From Streptomyces coeruleorubidus (GTDB taxonomy: Bacteria; Actinomycetota; Actinomycetes; Streptomycetales; Streptomycetaceae), in NCBI RefSeq assembly GCF_028885415.1, contig NZ_CP118527.1:8060001-8124000 (forward strand): 64,000 nucleotides of DNA, in the 5' to 3' direction. The notes beneath the pieces were generated by a model, which saw only the letters and a list, made by a program, of their open reading frames with translations, had not been told where the DNA came from and did not search any database. Position 1 is the stretch's first letter, and each line of letters opens with the position of its first letter. The position numbers and the translations under genes were made by a program. Below are positions 52,033 through 59,810 of this stretch, piece by piece.

Positions 52033-53150
52033 CCGACACCCTCGGATCAGCGACCTCCGCCGCAAAGGGAGCGGCGAAGAACCCGCTCACCGACGTGGCC
52101 CACAGCGAGGCCGCCGACCGGCTGAAGGCCGAGCTGCAGGAGTATCTCGCCGCCCAGGCCACCCGCATGCTGACCGGTGTGGGCCGCAAGCTCGGCGAGA
52201 CCACCGTCAGACTCAACGACATCGCAGAGGGCAAGAGCCCCGGCTTCGCCCAGCTCGCCCTCGACAGCGGGCGCAAGCTCGCCGAGGGCAAGGGGCCCGT
52301 GCGGGCCGCCCTGGAGACCGGCGCCTCGCGTTCGAAGGACAAAGTGGCCGGCGCCCTGAAGAACCTGGGCGGTGGCAAGGGCAAGGGCAAGAATTCGGGC
52401 CGCAAGCCGACCGTCATCATCGAGCACATCGACGTCGGCGTGCCCGTGCGCACCGCGTACGACCAGTGGACGCAGTACCAGGAGTTCAGCACCTTCGCGA
52501 AGGGCGTCAAGAGCGCCGACCGCGAGGACGACACCCACTCCGACTGGCAGCTGAAGGTCTTCTGGTCCAAGCGCAGCTGGAAGGCGAAGACGACCGAGCA
52601 GGTGCCGGACAACCGCATCGCGTGGACGTCGGAGGGCGCCAAGGGCACGACCAAGGGCGTCGTCTCCTTCCACCGGCTCGCCGACGACCTCACGCGCGTC
52701 CTGCTGGTCATCGAGTACCAGCCGTCGGGCCTCTTCGAGAAGACCGGCAATCTCTGGCGCGCCCAGGGCCGTCGCGCCCGGCTCGACCTGAAGAACTTCG
52801 TCCGCTTCATCACGATCAAGGGCGAGGCGGACGACGGCTGGCGCGGCGAGATCCGCGACGGCAAGGTCGTCCGCAGCCACGAGGACGCGCTCGCCGAGGA
52901 GGAGTCCGAGGAAGAGCGCCCCGAGGGCGAGGAGCCCGAGGACGAGTACGCCGAGGAGGAGCCGGAAGAGGAAGGCGAGGAGGAACCCGAGGGCGAGTAC
53001 GAGGACGAAGCCGAGTCCGAGTACGACGAAGAGGAGGCCGAAGGCGAGGAGGAGCCCGAGGAGGAGGCTGAAGGGGAGTACGAGGAGGACGAGGAGGACG
53101 AGGCCGACGAGCCCGAGGACGAGTACGCCGAAGGCGGGAGCCGGCGATGA
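52029..53150 (+). CDS. gvpZ: Gas vesicle cluster protein GvpZ, SRPBCC domain with acidic tail
   Basis: 373 residues. Residues about 1-130 are helical. Residues about 133-275 form an SRPBCC/polyketide-cyclase domain ('VIIEHIDVGVPVRTAYDQWT', 'QYQEFSTFAKGVKSADRED', 'ARLDLKNFVRFITIKGEADD'). The last 90 or so residues are almost all Glu/Asp with Gly and Tyr spacing. The cup domain may bind a lipid or hydrophobic vesicle surface. It overlaps both neighbours by 4 nt. Confidence 0.85.
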   Translation: MTDTLGSATSAAKGAAKNPLTDVAHSEAADRLKAELQEYLAAQATRMLTGVGRKLGETTVRLNDIAEGKSPGFAQLALDSGRKLAEGKGPVRAALETGASRSKDKVAGALKNLGGGKGKGKNSGRKPTVIIEHIDVGVPVRTAYDQWTQYQEFSTFAKGVKSADREDDTHSDWQLKVFWSKRSWKAKTTEQVPDNRIAWTSEGAKGTTKGVVSFHRLADDLTRVLLVIEYQPSGLFEKTGNLWRAQGRRARLDLKNFVRFITIKGEADDGWRGEIRDGKVVRSHEDALAEEESEEERPEGEEPEDEYAEEEPEEEGEEEPEGEYEDEAESEYDEEEAEGEEEPEEEAEGEYEEDEEDEADEPEDEYAEGGSRR

Positions 53151-53494
53151 CGACGCCCAGCAGGAGGATGCCCGAACCCTACGGCTACGGCCAGGGGAGC
53201 GGCGCCAACCTCGCCGACATCCTGGAACGGGTACTCGACAAGGGCATCGTCATCGCGGGTGACATCCGCATCAACCTGCTCGACATCGAACTCCTCACCA
53301 TCAAGCTGCGTTTGATCGTCGCCTCGGTGGACAAGGCGAAGGAGATGGGCATCGACTGGTGGGAGAGCGACCCGGCACTGAGCTCGCGGGCCCGTCGTGA
53401 TGAACTGACCCGTGAGAACGCCGAGTTGCGCGAGAGGCTGGCCCGGCTGGAGGAACTGGAGCCCGGCCGTGCGCAGAAGAAGGAGGCACCGTGA
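53147..53494 (+). CDS. gvpJ: Gas vesicle protein GvpJ
   Basis: 115 residues. It is a GvpA-like minor structural protein: 'LADILERVLDKGIVIAGDIR' and 'INLLDIELLTIKLRLIVASV' align with the GvpA core, followed by a coiled-coil C-terminus ('RDELTRENAELRERLARLEE'). It is thought to act at vesicle tips or in nucleation. The ATG overlaps the gvpZ stop. Confidence 0.92.
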   Translation: MTTPSRRMPEPYGYGQGSGANLADILERVLDKGIVIAGDIRINLLDIELLTIKLRLIVASVDKAKEMGIDWWESDPALSSRARRDELTRENAELRERLARLEELEPGRAQKKEAP

Positions 53495-54246
53495 CCGGAC
53501 TGCGGTACGTCTACGCCGTCTGCCGCCCCTTCGGCACGCCGCTCCAGTCCCAGCTGACGGGGGTGGCGGGCGATCCGCCCAGAGCGCTGAACCACCACGG
53601 CCTCGTCGCCGTGGTCAGCCACGTACCGGAGCGGGACTTCGCGGAGGAACCGCTCCGCGCCCATCTGGAGGACCTCGACTGGCTCACCGAGACCGCCCGC
53701 GCCCACCAGGGCGTGATCGACGCGCTCACCACCGTCACGACCCCGCTGCCGCTGCGGCTCGGCACCGTCTTCCGGGACGACAGCGGGGTACGGACGATGA
53801 TCGAGGCCCGCGAAGAGGACTTCCGGCACACCCTCGACCGGCTGGAGGGCCGGGTCGAGTGGGGCGTGAAGGTGTACGCCGAGTCCGAACCACAGGAGAG
53901 CGCCCGGCCCGCGCAGAAAGCCGCGTCGGGCCGGGACTACCTGCGGCAGCGGCGTATGCAGACCAGGTCGCACGAGGAGATGCGGCAGAAGGCGGAGAGC
54001 TTCTCGAACCGACTGCACGAGAAGCTCTCCGCATTCGCGGAGGATTCCCGGCTGCATCCCCCGCAGAACCCCGCGCTTTCCAAAGCGACCGGGCGGAACG
54101 TACTGAACGCCGCCTATCTCGTACCGCGCGCGCATTCCGAGGAATTCGTGGAAATGGTGGACCGCACGAAGGGCGAGGTGCCCGGAATGCGCGTCGAACT
54201 CACCGGCCCCTGGGCGGCCTATTCGTTCGCCGGGGAGGCCACATGA
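53491..54246 (+). CDS. gvpL: Gas vesicle protein GvpL
   Basis: 251 residues from GTG 53491, overlapping the gvpJ stop. It is the second GvpF/L-family member: 'GLRYVYAVCRPFGTPLQSQL', 'LPLRLGTVFRDDSGVRTMIE', 'VEWGVKVYAE' and 'VELTGPWAAYSFAGEAT' at the C-terminus. It is an accessory assembly protein that interacts with several other Gvp proteins. Confidence 0.92.
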   Translation: MTGLRYVYAVCRPFGTPLQSQLTGVAGDPPRALNHHGLVAVVSHVPERDFAEEPLRAHLEDLDWLTETARAHQGVIDALTTVTTPLPLRLGTVFRDDSGVRTMIEAREEDFRHTLDRLEGRVEWGVKVYAESEPQESARPAQKAASGRDYLRQRRMQTRSHEEMRQKAESFSNRLHEKLSAFAEDSRLHPPQNPALSKATGRNVLNAAYLVPRAHSEEFVEMVDRTKGEVPGMRVELTGPWAAYSFAGEAT

Positions 54247-54266
54247 CCGACGGGGAGAAGCCGTGA
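54243..54266 (+). other. Seven-codon mini-ORF bridging gvpL and gvpS
   Basis: ATG 54243 overlaps the gvpL stop, encodes MTDGEKP and ends at TGA 54264-54266, which itself overlaps the GTG start of gvpS. It contains the gvpS ribosome-binding site (GGGGAGAAG). It would carry terminating gvpL ribosomes onto the gvpS start, or it may be a relic of an earlier, longer gvpS start. Confidence 0.45.
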
Positions 54267-54451
54267 CCGTAGTGGAACGCCGTGAGGTCGCCCTCGTGGA
54301 CCTGCTCGACCGGCTGCTCGCCGGCGGTGTCGTGATCACGGGGGACATCACGCTGCGCATCGCCGATGTCGACCTCGTCCGTATCGACCTCAACGCGCTC
54401 ATCAGCTCGGTGAACGCACAGGTGCCTTCCCCGTTCGAGGAGTTGCTGTGA
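54263..54451 (+). CDS. gvpS: Gas vesicle protein GvpS (GvpA-like)
   Basis: 62 residues from GTG 54263 with GGGGAGAAG 4 nt upstream. It is nearly all GvpA-like core ('VALVDLLDRLLAGGVVITGD', 'ITLRIADVDLVRIDLNALIS'), so it is a third GvpA homologue in the cluster, without the tails of GvpA or GvpJ. It overlaps gvpK by 4 nt. Confidence 0.9.
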   Translation: MTVVERREVALVDLLDRLLAGGVVITGDITLRIADVDLVRIDLNALISSVNAQVPSPFEELL

Positions 54452-54768
54452 CGTCGTCCGACCAGCCCGCGCGCAATCCGCGGCCGCGCCGCAACCGGCT
54501 GGACCTGGAACCCGACACCGTCGAGCGTGACCTGGTCAAACTCGTGCTCACCGTGGTGGAGCTGCTGCGCCAGCTCATGGAGCGCCAGGCGCTGCGCCGG
54601 TTCGACGTGGGGGATCTGACCGAGGAGCAGGAGGAGCGGATCGGGCTCACGCTGATGCTGCTCGAGGAGCGGATGACGGAACTGCGCGACCGCTACGGAC
54701 TGCGGCCCGAGGACCTCAATCTGGACCTCGGGCCGCTCGGACCGCTGCTTCCCCGGGACGGGGGCTAA
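54448..54768 (+). CDS. gvpK: Gas vesicle protein GvpK
   Basis: 106 residues from GTG 54448. The family sequence 'LDLEPDTVERDLVKLVLTVV' and 'ELLRQLMERQALRRFDVGDL' is well conserved, and length is normal. GvpK is essential for vesicle formation in haloarchaea and Bacillus, with an undefined step. It is the last gene of the operon, meeting the oppositely oriented hydrophobic-protein gene 1 bp later. Confidence 0.92.
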   Translation: MTSSDQPARNPRPRRNRLDLEPDTVERDLVKLVLTVVELLRQLMERQALRRFDVGDLTEEQEERIGLTLMLLEERMTELRDRYGLRPEDLNLDLGPLGPLLPRDGG

Positions 54769-54769
54769 T

Positions 54770-54940
54770 TCACCACCTGTACCACCGGCCCCTGCCTCCG
54801 GTCGCCGACGTACCACGGACGAAGAATCCCAGCAGCCACAGGACGAGAACCGCCAACGCGATATACCAGAGCACCTCTACTGCGAATCCGGCGCCGAACA
54901 GAACCAAGGCCAGAAGCAGCACCAGCAGGATGGGAACCAT
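54770..54940 (-). CDS. Small hydrophobic membrane protein
   Basis: 56 residues from ATG 54940 (AGGAGG 7 nt upstream), shorter than most automatic cut-offs. It has two closely spaced transmembrane helices: 'MVPILLVLLLALVLFGAGFA' and 'VLWYIALAVLVLWLLGFFV', then the tail 'RGTSATGGRGRWYRW'. It is a common streptomycete 'hydrophobic protein', probably stress-related, of unknown mechanism. It is downstream of the methyltransferase gene (42-bp gap) and convergent with gvpK. Confidence 0.8.
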   Translation of the reverse strand: MVPILLVLLLALVLFGAGFAVEVLWYIALAVLVLWLLGFFVRGTSATGGRGRWYRW

Positions 54941-54982
54941 AATTCGAACCTCCTGCTTTTCGAGTGTCCCCGAATCGGTGTT

Positions 54983-55804
54983 TCAGGCGTCCTTCCGGCA
55001 GAGAATTTCTCCGTGCAGCACGCTGAACCAGCCGTCCTCCCGCTCCCCCCACTCCCGCCAGGCGTCGGCCACGGCCCGCAACCGCGCCACGCTCGCGTGC
55101 CCGCCCAGACGGGCCCGGTCCGCGTATGCCGACGCCAGCGTCCGGTCGGCCCACAGCCCGCTCCACCAGGCCCGTTCCTGACACGTGGCGAAGGTCCAGG
55201 TGCCGGAGGTCGCCGTGACGTCCGTGAACCCGGCTCGCAGCGCCCATGCCTTCAGCCGGCGCCCGGCATCCGGCTCACCGCCGTTGGCCCGGGCGACCCG
55301 GCGGTACAGGTCCAGCCAGTCGTCGAGCCCCTCGGACGCCGGAAACCAGGTCATGGCCGCGTAGTCCGCGTCCCGCACGGCGACGAGACCCCCGGGCTTC
55401 ACCACCCGCCTCATCTCGCGTAGCGCCCGCACCGGATCCCCCACGTGCTGAAGCACCTGGTGGGCGTGGACCACACAGAACGTGTCGTCCGCGTAGTCCA
55501 GGGCGTGCACGTCGGCGACCGCGAAGTCGACATTGGCCAGCCCCCGCCCGGCGGCCGTGGAACGCGCCTGTTCCAGGATCTCCGGCGCCCGGTCGACACC
55601 CGTGACATGCCCGTCGGGCACGAGCGCCGCCAGGTCGGCGGTGATGGTGCCCGGCCCGCACCCGACGTCCAGGATCTTCATGTGGGGGCGGAGCGAGGGC
55701 ACCAGATACGCGGCCGAGTTGGCGGCGGTCCGCCAGGTGTGCGAACGCAGCACCGACTCGTGGTGCCCGTGCGTGTAGACGGCGGTCTCCCGTGGTTCCG
55801 GCAT
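54983..55804 (-). CDS. Class I SAM-dependent methyltransferase (UbiE/COQ5-like)
   Basis: 273 residues from ATG 55804 (GGGGGGAT upstream); 55831 is an alternative. SAM motif I is 'MKILDVGCGPGTITADLAAL', motif II is 'GHVTGVDRAPEILEQAR', and motif III is around 'DDTFCVVHAHQVLQHVGDPV'. This is the Methyltransf_11/25 group with ubiquinone-methylase-like features. The substrate is unknown. Confidence 0.87.
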   Translation of the reverse strand: MPEPRETAVYTHGHHESVLRSHTWRTAANSAAYLVPSLRPHMKILDVGCGPGTITADLAALVPDGHVTGVDRAPEILEQARSTAAGRGLANVDFAVADVHALDYADDTFCVVHAHQVLQHVGDPVRALREMRRVVKPGGLVAVRDADYAAMTWFPASEGLDDWLDLYRRVARANGGEPDAGRRLKAWALRAGFTDVTATSGTWTFATCQERAWWSGLWADRTLASAYADRARLGGHASVARLRAVADAWREWGEREDGWFSVLHGEILCRKDA

Positions 55805-55897
55805 GGCGGATCCCCCCATTCGGGTCGGCATGGGATCACCGTACGCAGTCCGGCCGCATAGTGAGACCGAATTCCCGCTATATGGACTGACGGTGTG

Positions 55898-57298
55898 TCA
55901 GTCGGGAGGGATCGGCCGGTAGACGGTCAGCGCCTCGGGCAGCTTCTCCAGGGTGACGCGGCCCTCCACCTCGGTGACCTCGCCGTCGTAGGCGAGGAGC
56001 GTGCCGGGCGCCACATGGTCCAGGCGCAGCCGTCCCACCTGCACGGCGGCGTGGGCGGGGGAGCGGGTCAGCGGCCCCGCGAGGGCGGCGGCCAGCAGCC
56101 GTACCGCCGGCCGGCGCCCGCCGTGCACGACCCGCACGTCGAGCTGCCCGTCCGCCAGGTCCCTCCGGCGTCCGGAGGCCAGCCCCATGCGGTGATAGGT
56201 GCCGTTCCCGGCGAACAGCAGCCACAGGGGACGCGTACGGCCCTGGAACTCGGCCTCCAGCGGGTGCCGGTCGGCCCGCAGCACGCGCAGGGCCGCGAGC
56301 ACGCCAGCGGGCCAGCCGCCGATCCGGTGCGACCAGCGCTCCCGCTCGCGCACGAGCTCCGGGTAGACGCCGACACTGCACGTGTTGAGGAAGACGCCGT
56401 GCTTCGCGCCGCAGGAGTACCGGCCCACGTCCACGCGCACGGCCTCGCCCGCACGCAGCGCGCGGGCGAGATCGCGTACGTCCTCGATGCCCAGGTCATA
56501 GGCGAAGTGGTTGAGGGTCCCGCCCGGCAGCACCGCGAGGGGCAGGCGGAAGCGGAGCGCGACGCCGGCGGCGGCGTTCACGGTGCCGTCCCCACCGCAC
56601 ACGCCGAGGACCCGGGCGCGGGCGGCCGCCTTCTCCAACTCGGCGGGCACGTCCGACGGCTCGCACTCGACGATCTCGGCCCGGGGAAGGTCGTCCCGCA
56701 GGGCACGGGCGCGCTCGGCGCTCCCCGCGGCGGTGTTCGCCACCAGCACGAGTCCCTCGCCGTCCGGCAGCGCCGGAACCTCGGCGCGGGGACGGGCCGG
56801 CGGGGCGACCTGGCCGCGCGTCGGCACCAGGCCCCGCACTGCGAACGCGGCACCCACGCCGAGGGCGACGCCCGTCAGGACGTCGCTCGGGAAGCGCGCG
56901 CCGCTGCGGACGCGGGAGAGGGCGACGGAGGCGGCCACCGGGGCGACGACCGTGCCCCAGCCGGGGGACTCCAGGGCGACACCGGTCGCGAAGGCGGCGG
57001 CGGACGCGGCGTGCCCGGAGGGGAACGCAGTGGTGATCGACCGCCGCGTCGGCTGCCTGATCAGCGGGAGCGGGAGCGGGGGGGCCGGTGCCGGACGGGG
57101 GCGGCGGGCCGTGCGCTTGCCAAGGGCGCTGACGGTGAGGGAGGCGAGGCCGAGTGACGCCAGTCCGCGGGTCGCCGCGCGGCGGGCGCGGGGGGTGCGG
57201 GTCGCCGCGAGAGCGGCGGCGGTCGCGAACCACAGGGCGCCGTGGTTCGCGCTGCGGCTCAGGCGGTGCAGGACGGGGTCCAAGGCGGCGGGCGTCAT
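55898..57298 (-). CDS. PAP2-like domain fused to diacylglycerol-kinase-type lipid kinase
   Basis: 466 residues from ATG 57298. Residues about 1-165 are a PAP2 phosphatase fold: 'KRTARRPRP' (motif 1), 'PSGHAASAAA' (motif 2) and 'SRVRSGARFPSDVLTG' (motif 3). Motif 3 normally has the nucleophilic His in GxHxPSD, but here it is Arg, so phosphatase activity may be lost. Residues about 175-466 are a DAGK catalytic domain ('VLVANTAAGSAERARALRDD', 'LGVCGGDGTVNAAAG'). The fusion suggests coordinated phosphatidate turnover. A SigB-like promoter lies just upstream with little or no leader. Confidence 0.87.
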   Translation of the reverse strand: MTPAALDPVLHRLSRSANHGALWFATAAALAATRTPRARRAATRGLASLGLASLTVSALGKRTARRPRPAPAPPLPLPLIRQPTRRSITTAFPSGHAASAAAFATGVALESPGWGTVVAPVAASVALSRVRSGARFPSDVLTGVALGVGAAFAVRGLVPTRGQVAPPARPRAEVPALPDGEGLVLVANTAAGSAERARALRDDLPRAEIVECEPSDVPAELEKAAARARVLGVCGGDGTVNAAAGVALRFRLPLAVLPGGTLNHFAYDLGIEDVRDLARALRAGEAVRVDVGRYSCGAKHGVFLNTCSVGVYPELVRERERWSHRIGGWPAGVLAALRVLRADRHPLEAEFQGRTRPLWLLFAGNGTYHRMGLASGRRRDLADGQLDVRVVHGGRRPAVRLLAAALAGPLTRSPAHAAVQVGRLRLDHVAPGTLLAYDGEVTEVEGRVTLEKLPEALTVYRPIPPD

Positions 57299-57307
57299 GG
57301 GATGCGG

Positions 57308-57331
57308 GTACCCGGAGGGGGGTGGACACAC
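57308..57331 (-). promoter_or_regulatory. SigB-like promoter for the PAP2-DAG kinase gene
   Basis: On the minus strand GTGT, 14 nt, GGGTAC, with the -10 in CGGGTACCCG. Its start point would be about 57301, so the mRNA begins at or just before ATG 57298; no ribosome-binding site is present, which agrees with leaderless translation. Confidence 0.5.
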
Positions 57332-57389
57332 CGGCCGTCCACGGGCAGGCTCGGGGTGATCATCATGTCCGAAGAGGGGGATCCGACGT

Positions 57390-57932
57390 ATGAACGGGCG
57401 AGTGACGGCGGTCAGCAGCAACGGGGAGTACTCGTTCACGAAGCCGAACCGGGACAGCATCAGGCTGCTCGCCGGTCTCGGGGTGGAGGGGGACGTGCAC
57501 GCCGGTGTGACGGTCAAGCACCGTTCGCGCGTCGCGCAGGATCCCACTCGCCCGAACCTGCGCCAGGTACACCTCATGCACGAGGAGCTCTTCGCCGAGG
57601 TCGATGAGGAAGGGTTCAAGGTGGCGCCCGGCGAACTCGGCGAGAACATCACCACGCAGGGCATCGATCTGCTCGCTCTGCCGGTCGGCACGCTGCTGCG
57701 CGTCGGCGACAACGCGGTGCTGGAGGTGACCGGCCTGCGCAATCCCTGTCTGCAGATCGACAACTTCCAGGACGGGTTGCTGAAGCGGGTCGTCGGGCGT
57801 GACGAGGCGGGGAACGTCGTGCGCAAGGCCGGGATCATGAGCGTGGTGCGGGAGGGGGGCGTGGTGCGTCCCGGCGACACGATCGAGGCGGAACTCCCCA
57901 TGGGGCAGCACCGGCCCCTGGACCCGGTCTGA
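57390..57932 (+). CDS. MOSC-domain protein
   Basis: 180 residues from ATG 57390 (GAGGGGG upstream). It is a MOSC beta-barrel as in molybdenum-cofactor sulfurase C-domains and YiiM: 'GLGVEGDVHAGVTVKHRSRV', 'GELGENITTQGIDLLALPVG', and the conserved Cys in 'EVTGLRNPCLQIDNFQDGLL'. It is likely a sulfur- or molybdenum-handling reductase component, active in the cytosol. It is divergent from the lipid kinase gene. Confidence 0.88.
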   Translation: MNGRVTAVSSNGEYSFTKPNRDSIRLLAGLGVEGDVHAGVTVKHRSRVAQDPTRPNLRQVHLMHEELFAEVDEEGFKVAPGELGENITTQGIDLLALPVGTLLRVGDNAVLEVTGLRNPCLQIDNFQDGLLKRVVGRDEAGNVVRKAGIMSVVREGGVVRPGDTIEAELPMGQHRPLDPV

Positions 57933-57982
57933 CACGGTCCCTGCGCCTCCCGGTACTCGGCGTTGCCGCTGAGGCCGGGTGG

Positions 57983-58100
57983 GTCCGCAGCCCCGCGGAG
58001 CGGGGTGCCGCTGCGCCCACCCGTGCCGCCCCAGCGGCACGACTGCCCGCAGCTAAGCGCACCCGCACCCGCCGGCGCGGCCCCGACCCACCACCGCGCA
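57983..58100. repeat. Streptomyces-type intergenic palindromic repeat
   Basis: It contains GTGCCGC and its partner GCGGCAC around CCCCA (GTGCCGCCCCAGCGGCAC), flanked by GCGCCCACCC and GACTGCCCGCAGCTAAGC. From general knowledge, very similar segments recur between genes in many Streptomyces chromosomes. Only one copy is in this window. Confidence 0.4.
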
Positions 58101-58166
58101 GGCGAAGGCGCGCCCCCACCGGAAATGCGTTTGCCCAGCGCGCCGTCGCCGCACAGAATCGCGCCC

Positions 58167-59786
58167 ATGGGTCACCTCGAAGCCGCGCATCTGGAGTACT
58201 ACCTACCCGACGGAAGGGCGCTGCTCGGTGATGTGTCGTTCCGGGTCGGGGAGGGCGCCGTCGTCGCCCTCGTGGGGCCCAACGGGGCCGGGAAGACGAC
58301 CCTGCTCCGCATGCTCGCCGGTGAGATCAAGCCGCACGGCGGAACCGTCACCGTCGGCGGCGGACTCGGCGTGATGCGGCAGTTCGTCGGGTCCGTACGC
58401 GACGAGACGACCGTACGGGACCTGCTCGTGTCCGTCGCCACGCCCCGCATCCGCGAGGCGGCCCACGCCGTGGACACCGCCGAGCACGCCATCATGACCG
58501 TCGACGACGAGGCCGCCCAGCTGAAGTACGCCCAGGCCCTCGCCGACTGGGCCGAGGCCCGCGGCTACGAGGCCGAGACGCTGTGGGACATGTGCACCAC
58601 GGCCGCCCTGGGCATCCCGTACGAGAAGGCGCAGTGGCGACAGGTCCGCACGCTCTCCGGTGGTGAGCAGAAGCGGCTCGTCCTGGAGGCCCTGCTCCGC
58701 GGCACGGACGAGGTGCTCCTCCTCGACGAGCCCGACAACTACCTCGACGTCCCCGGTAAACGCTGGCTGGAGGAACGGCTCAACGAGACCCGCAAGACCG
58801 TCCTCTTCGTCTCCCACGACCGCGAACTCCTCGCCCGCGCGGCCCAGCGCATCATCTCCCTGGAACCGAGCCCGACCGGCGCCGACGCCTGGGTGCACGG
58901 CGGCGGCTTCGGTACGTTCCACGAAGCCCGCCGCGAACGCTTCGCCCGTTTCGAGGAGTTGCGCAGGCGCTGGGACGAGAAGCACGCCCAGCTGAAGAAG
59001 CTCGTGCTGACCCTGCGTCAGGCGGCCTCGATCAGCGACGAGTTGGCCTCCCGCTATCGTGCCGCCCAGACCAGACTCCGCAAGTTCGAGGAGGCCGGCC
59101 CGCCACCGGAGCCGCCCCGCGAGCAGGACATCAGGATGCGGCTCAAGGGCGGCCGCACCGGCGTCCGGGCCGTCACCTGCGAGGGCTTGGAGCTGACCGG
59201 CCTGATGAAGCCCTTCGACCTGGAGGTCTTCTACGGGGAACGCGTCGCCGTCCTCGGCTCCAACGGCTCCGGCAAGTCCCACTTCCTGCGCCTCCTCGCC
59301 GGCGACGACGTGGCGCACACCGGCAACTGGAAGCTGGGAGCCCGGGTCGTACCCGGCCACTTCGCGCAGACGCACGCGCATCCGGAGCTGGAGGGCCGCA
59401 CGCTGCTCGACATCCTGTGGAAGGAGTACGCACAGGACCGCGGCGCGGCCACGTCACGGCTGCGCCGCTACGAGCTGACGAACCAGGCCGAGCAGACGTT
59501 CGGGCGCCTGTCCGGGGGCCAGCAGGCCCGCTTCCAGATCCTCCTCCTGGAGCTCCAGGGCGTGACGGCGCTCCTGCTCGACGAGCCGACCGACAACCTG
59601 GACCTGGAGTCCGCGGAGGCGCTCCAGGAGGGCCTGGAGGCCTTCGAGGGCACGGTACTCGCGGTCACGCACGACCGCTGGTTCGCCCGCTCCTTCGACC
59701 GCTACCTGGTCTTCGGCAGTGACGGCCGGGTCCGGGAGACCCCGGAACCGGTCTGGGACGAACGCCGGGTGGAACGGGCGAGATAG
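58167..59786 (+). CDS. ABC-F family ATP-binding protein
   Basis: 539 residues from ATG 58167. Two ABC domains without membrane segments: first Walker A 'GPNGAGKTTLLRMLAGE' and signature LSGGEQKR; second Walker A 'GSNGSGKSHFLRLLAGD' and signature LSGGQQAR. Walker B motifs are 'LLLDEPDNYLD' and 'LLLDEPTDNLD'. The linker (about 290-345) is a charged helical hairpin as in ribosome-binding ABC-F proteins. Such factors act in translation or protect ribosomes from antibiotics; which applies here cannot be read off. Confidence 0.92.
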   Translation: MGHLEAAHLEYYLPDGRALLGDVSFRVGEGAVVALVGPNGAGKTTLLRMLAGEIKPHGGTVTVGGGLGVMRQFVGSVRDETTVRDLLVSVATPRIREAAHAVDTAEHAIMTVDDEAAQLKYAQALADWAEARGYEAETLWDMCTTAALGIPYEKAQWRQVRTLSGGEQKRLVLEALLRGTDEVLLLDEPDNYLDVPGKRWLEERLNETRKTVLFVSHDRELLARAAQRIISLEPSPTGADAWVHGGGFGTFHEARRERFARFEELRRRWDEKHAQLKKLVLTLRQAASISDELASRYRAAQTRLRKFEEAGPPPEPPREQDIRMRLKGGRTGVRAVTCEGLELTGLMKPFDLEVFYGERVAVLGSNGSGKSHFLRLLAGDDVAHTGNWKLGARVVPGHFAQTHAHPELEGRTLLDILWKEYAQDRGAATSRLRRYELTNQAEQTFGRLSGGQQARFQILLLELQGVTALLLDEPTDNLDLESAEALQEGLEAFEGTVLAVTHDRWFARSFDRYLVFGSDGRVRETPEPVWDERRVERAR

Positions 59787-59810
59787 CAGCCGGGCCCAGA
59801 GGCGCGCTGA

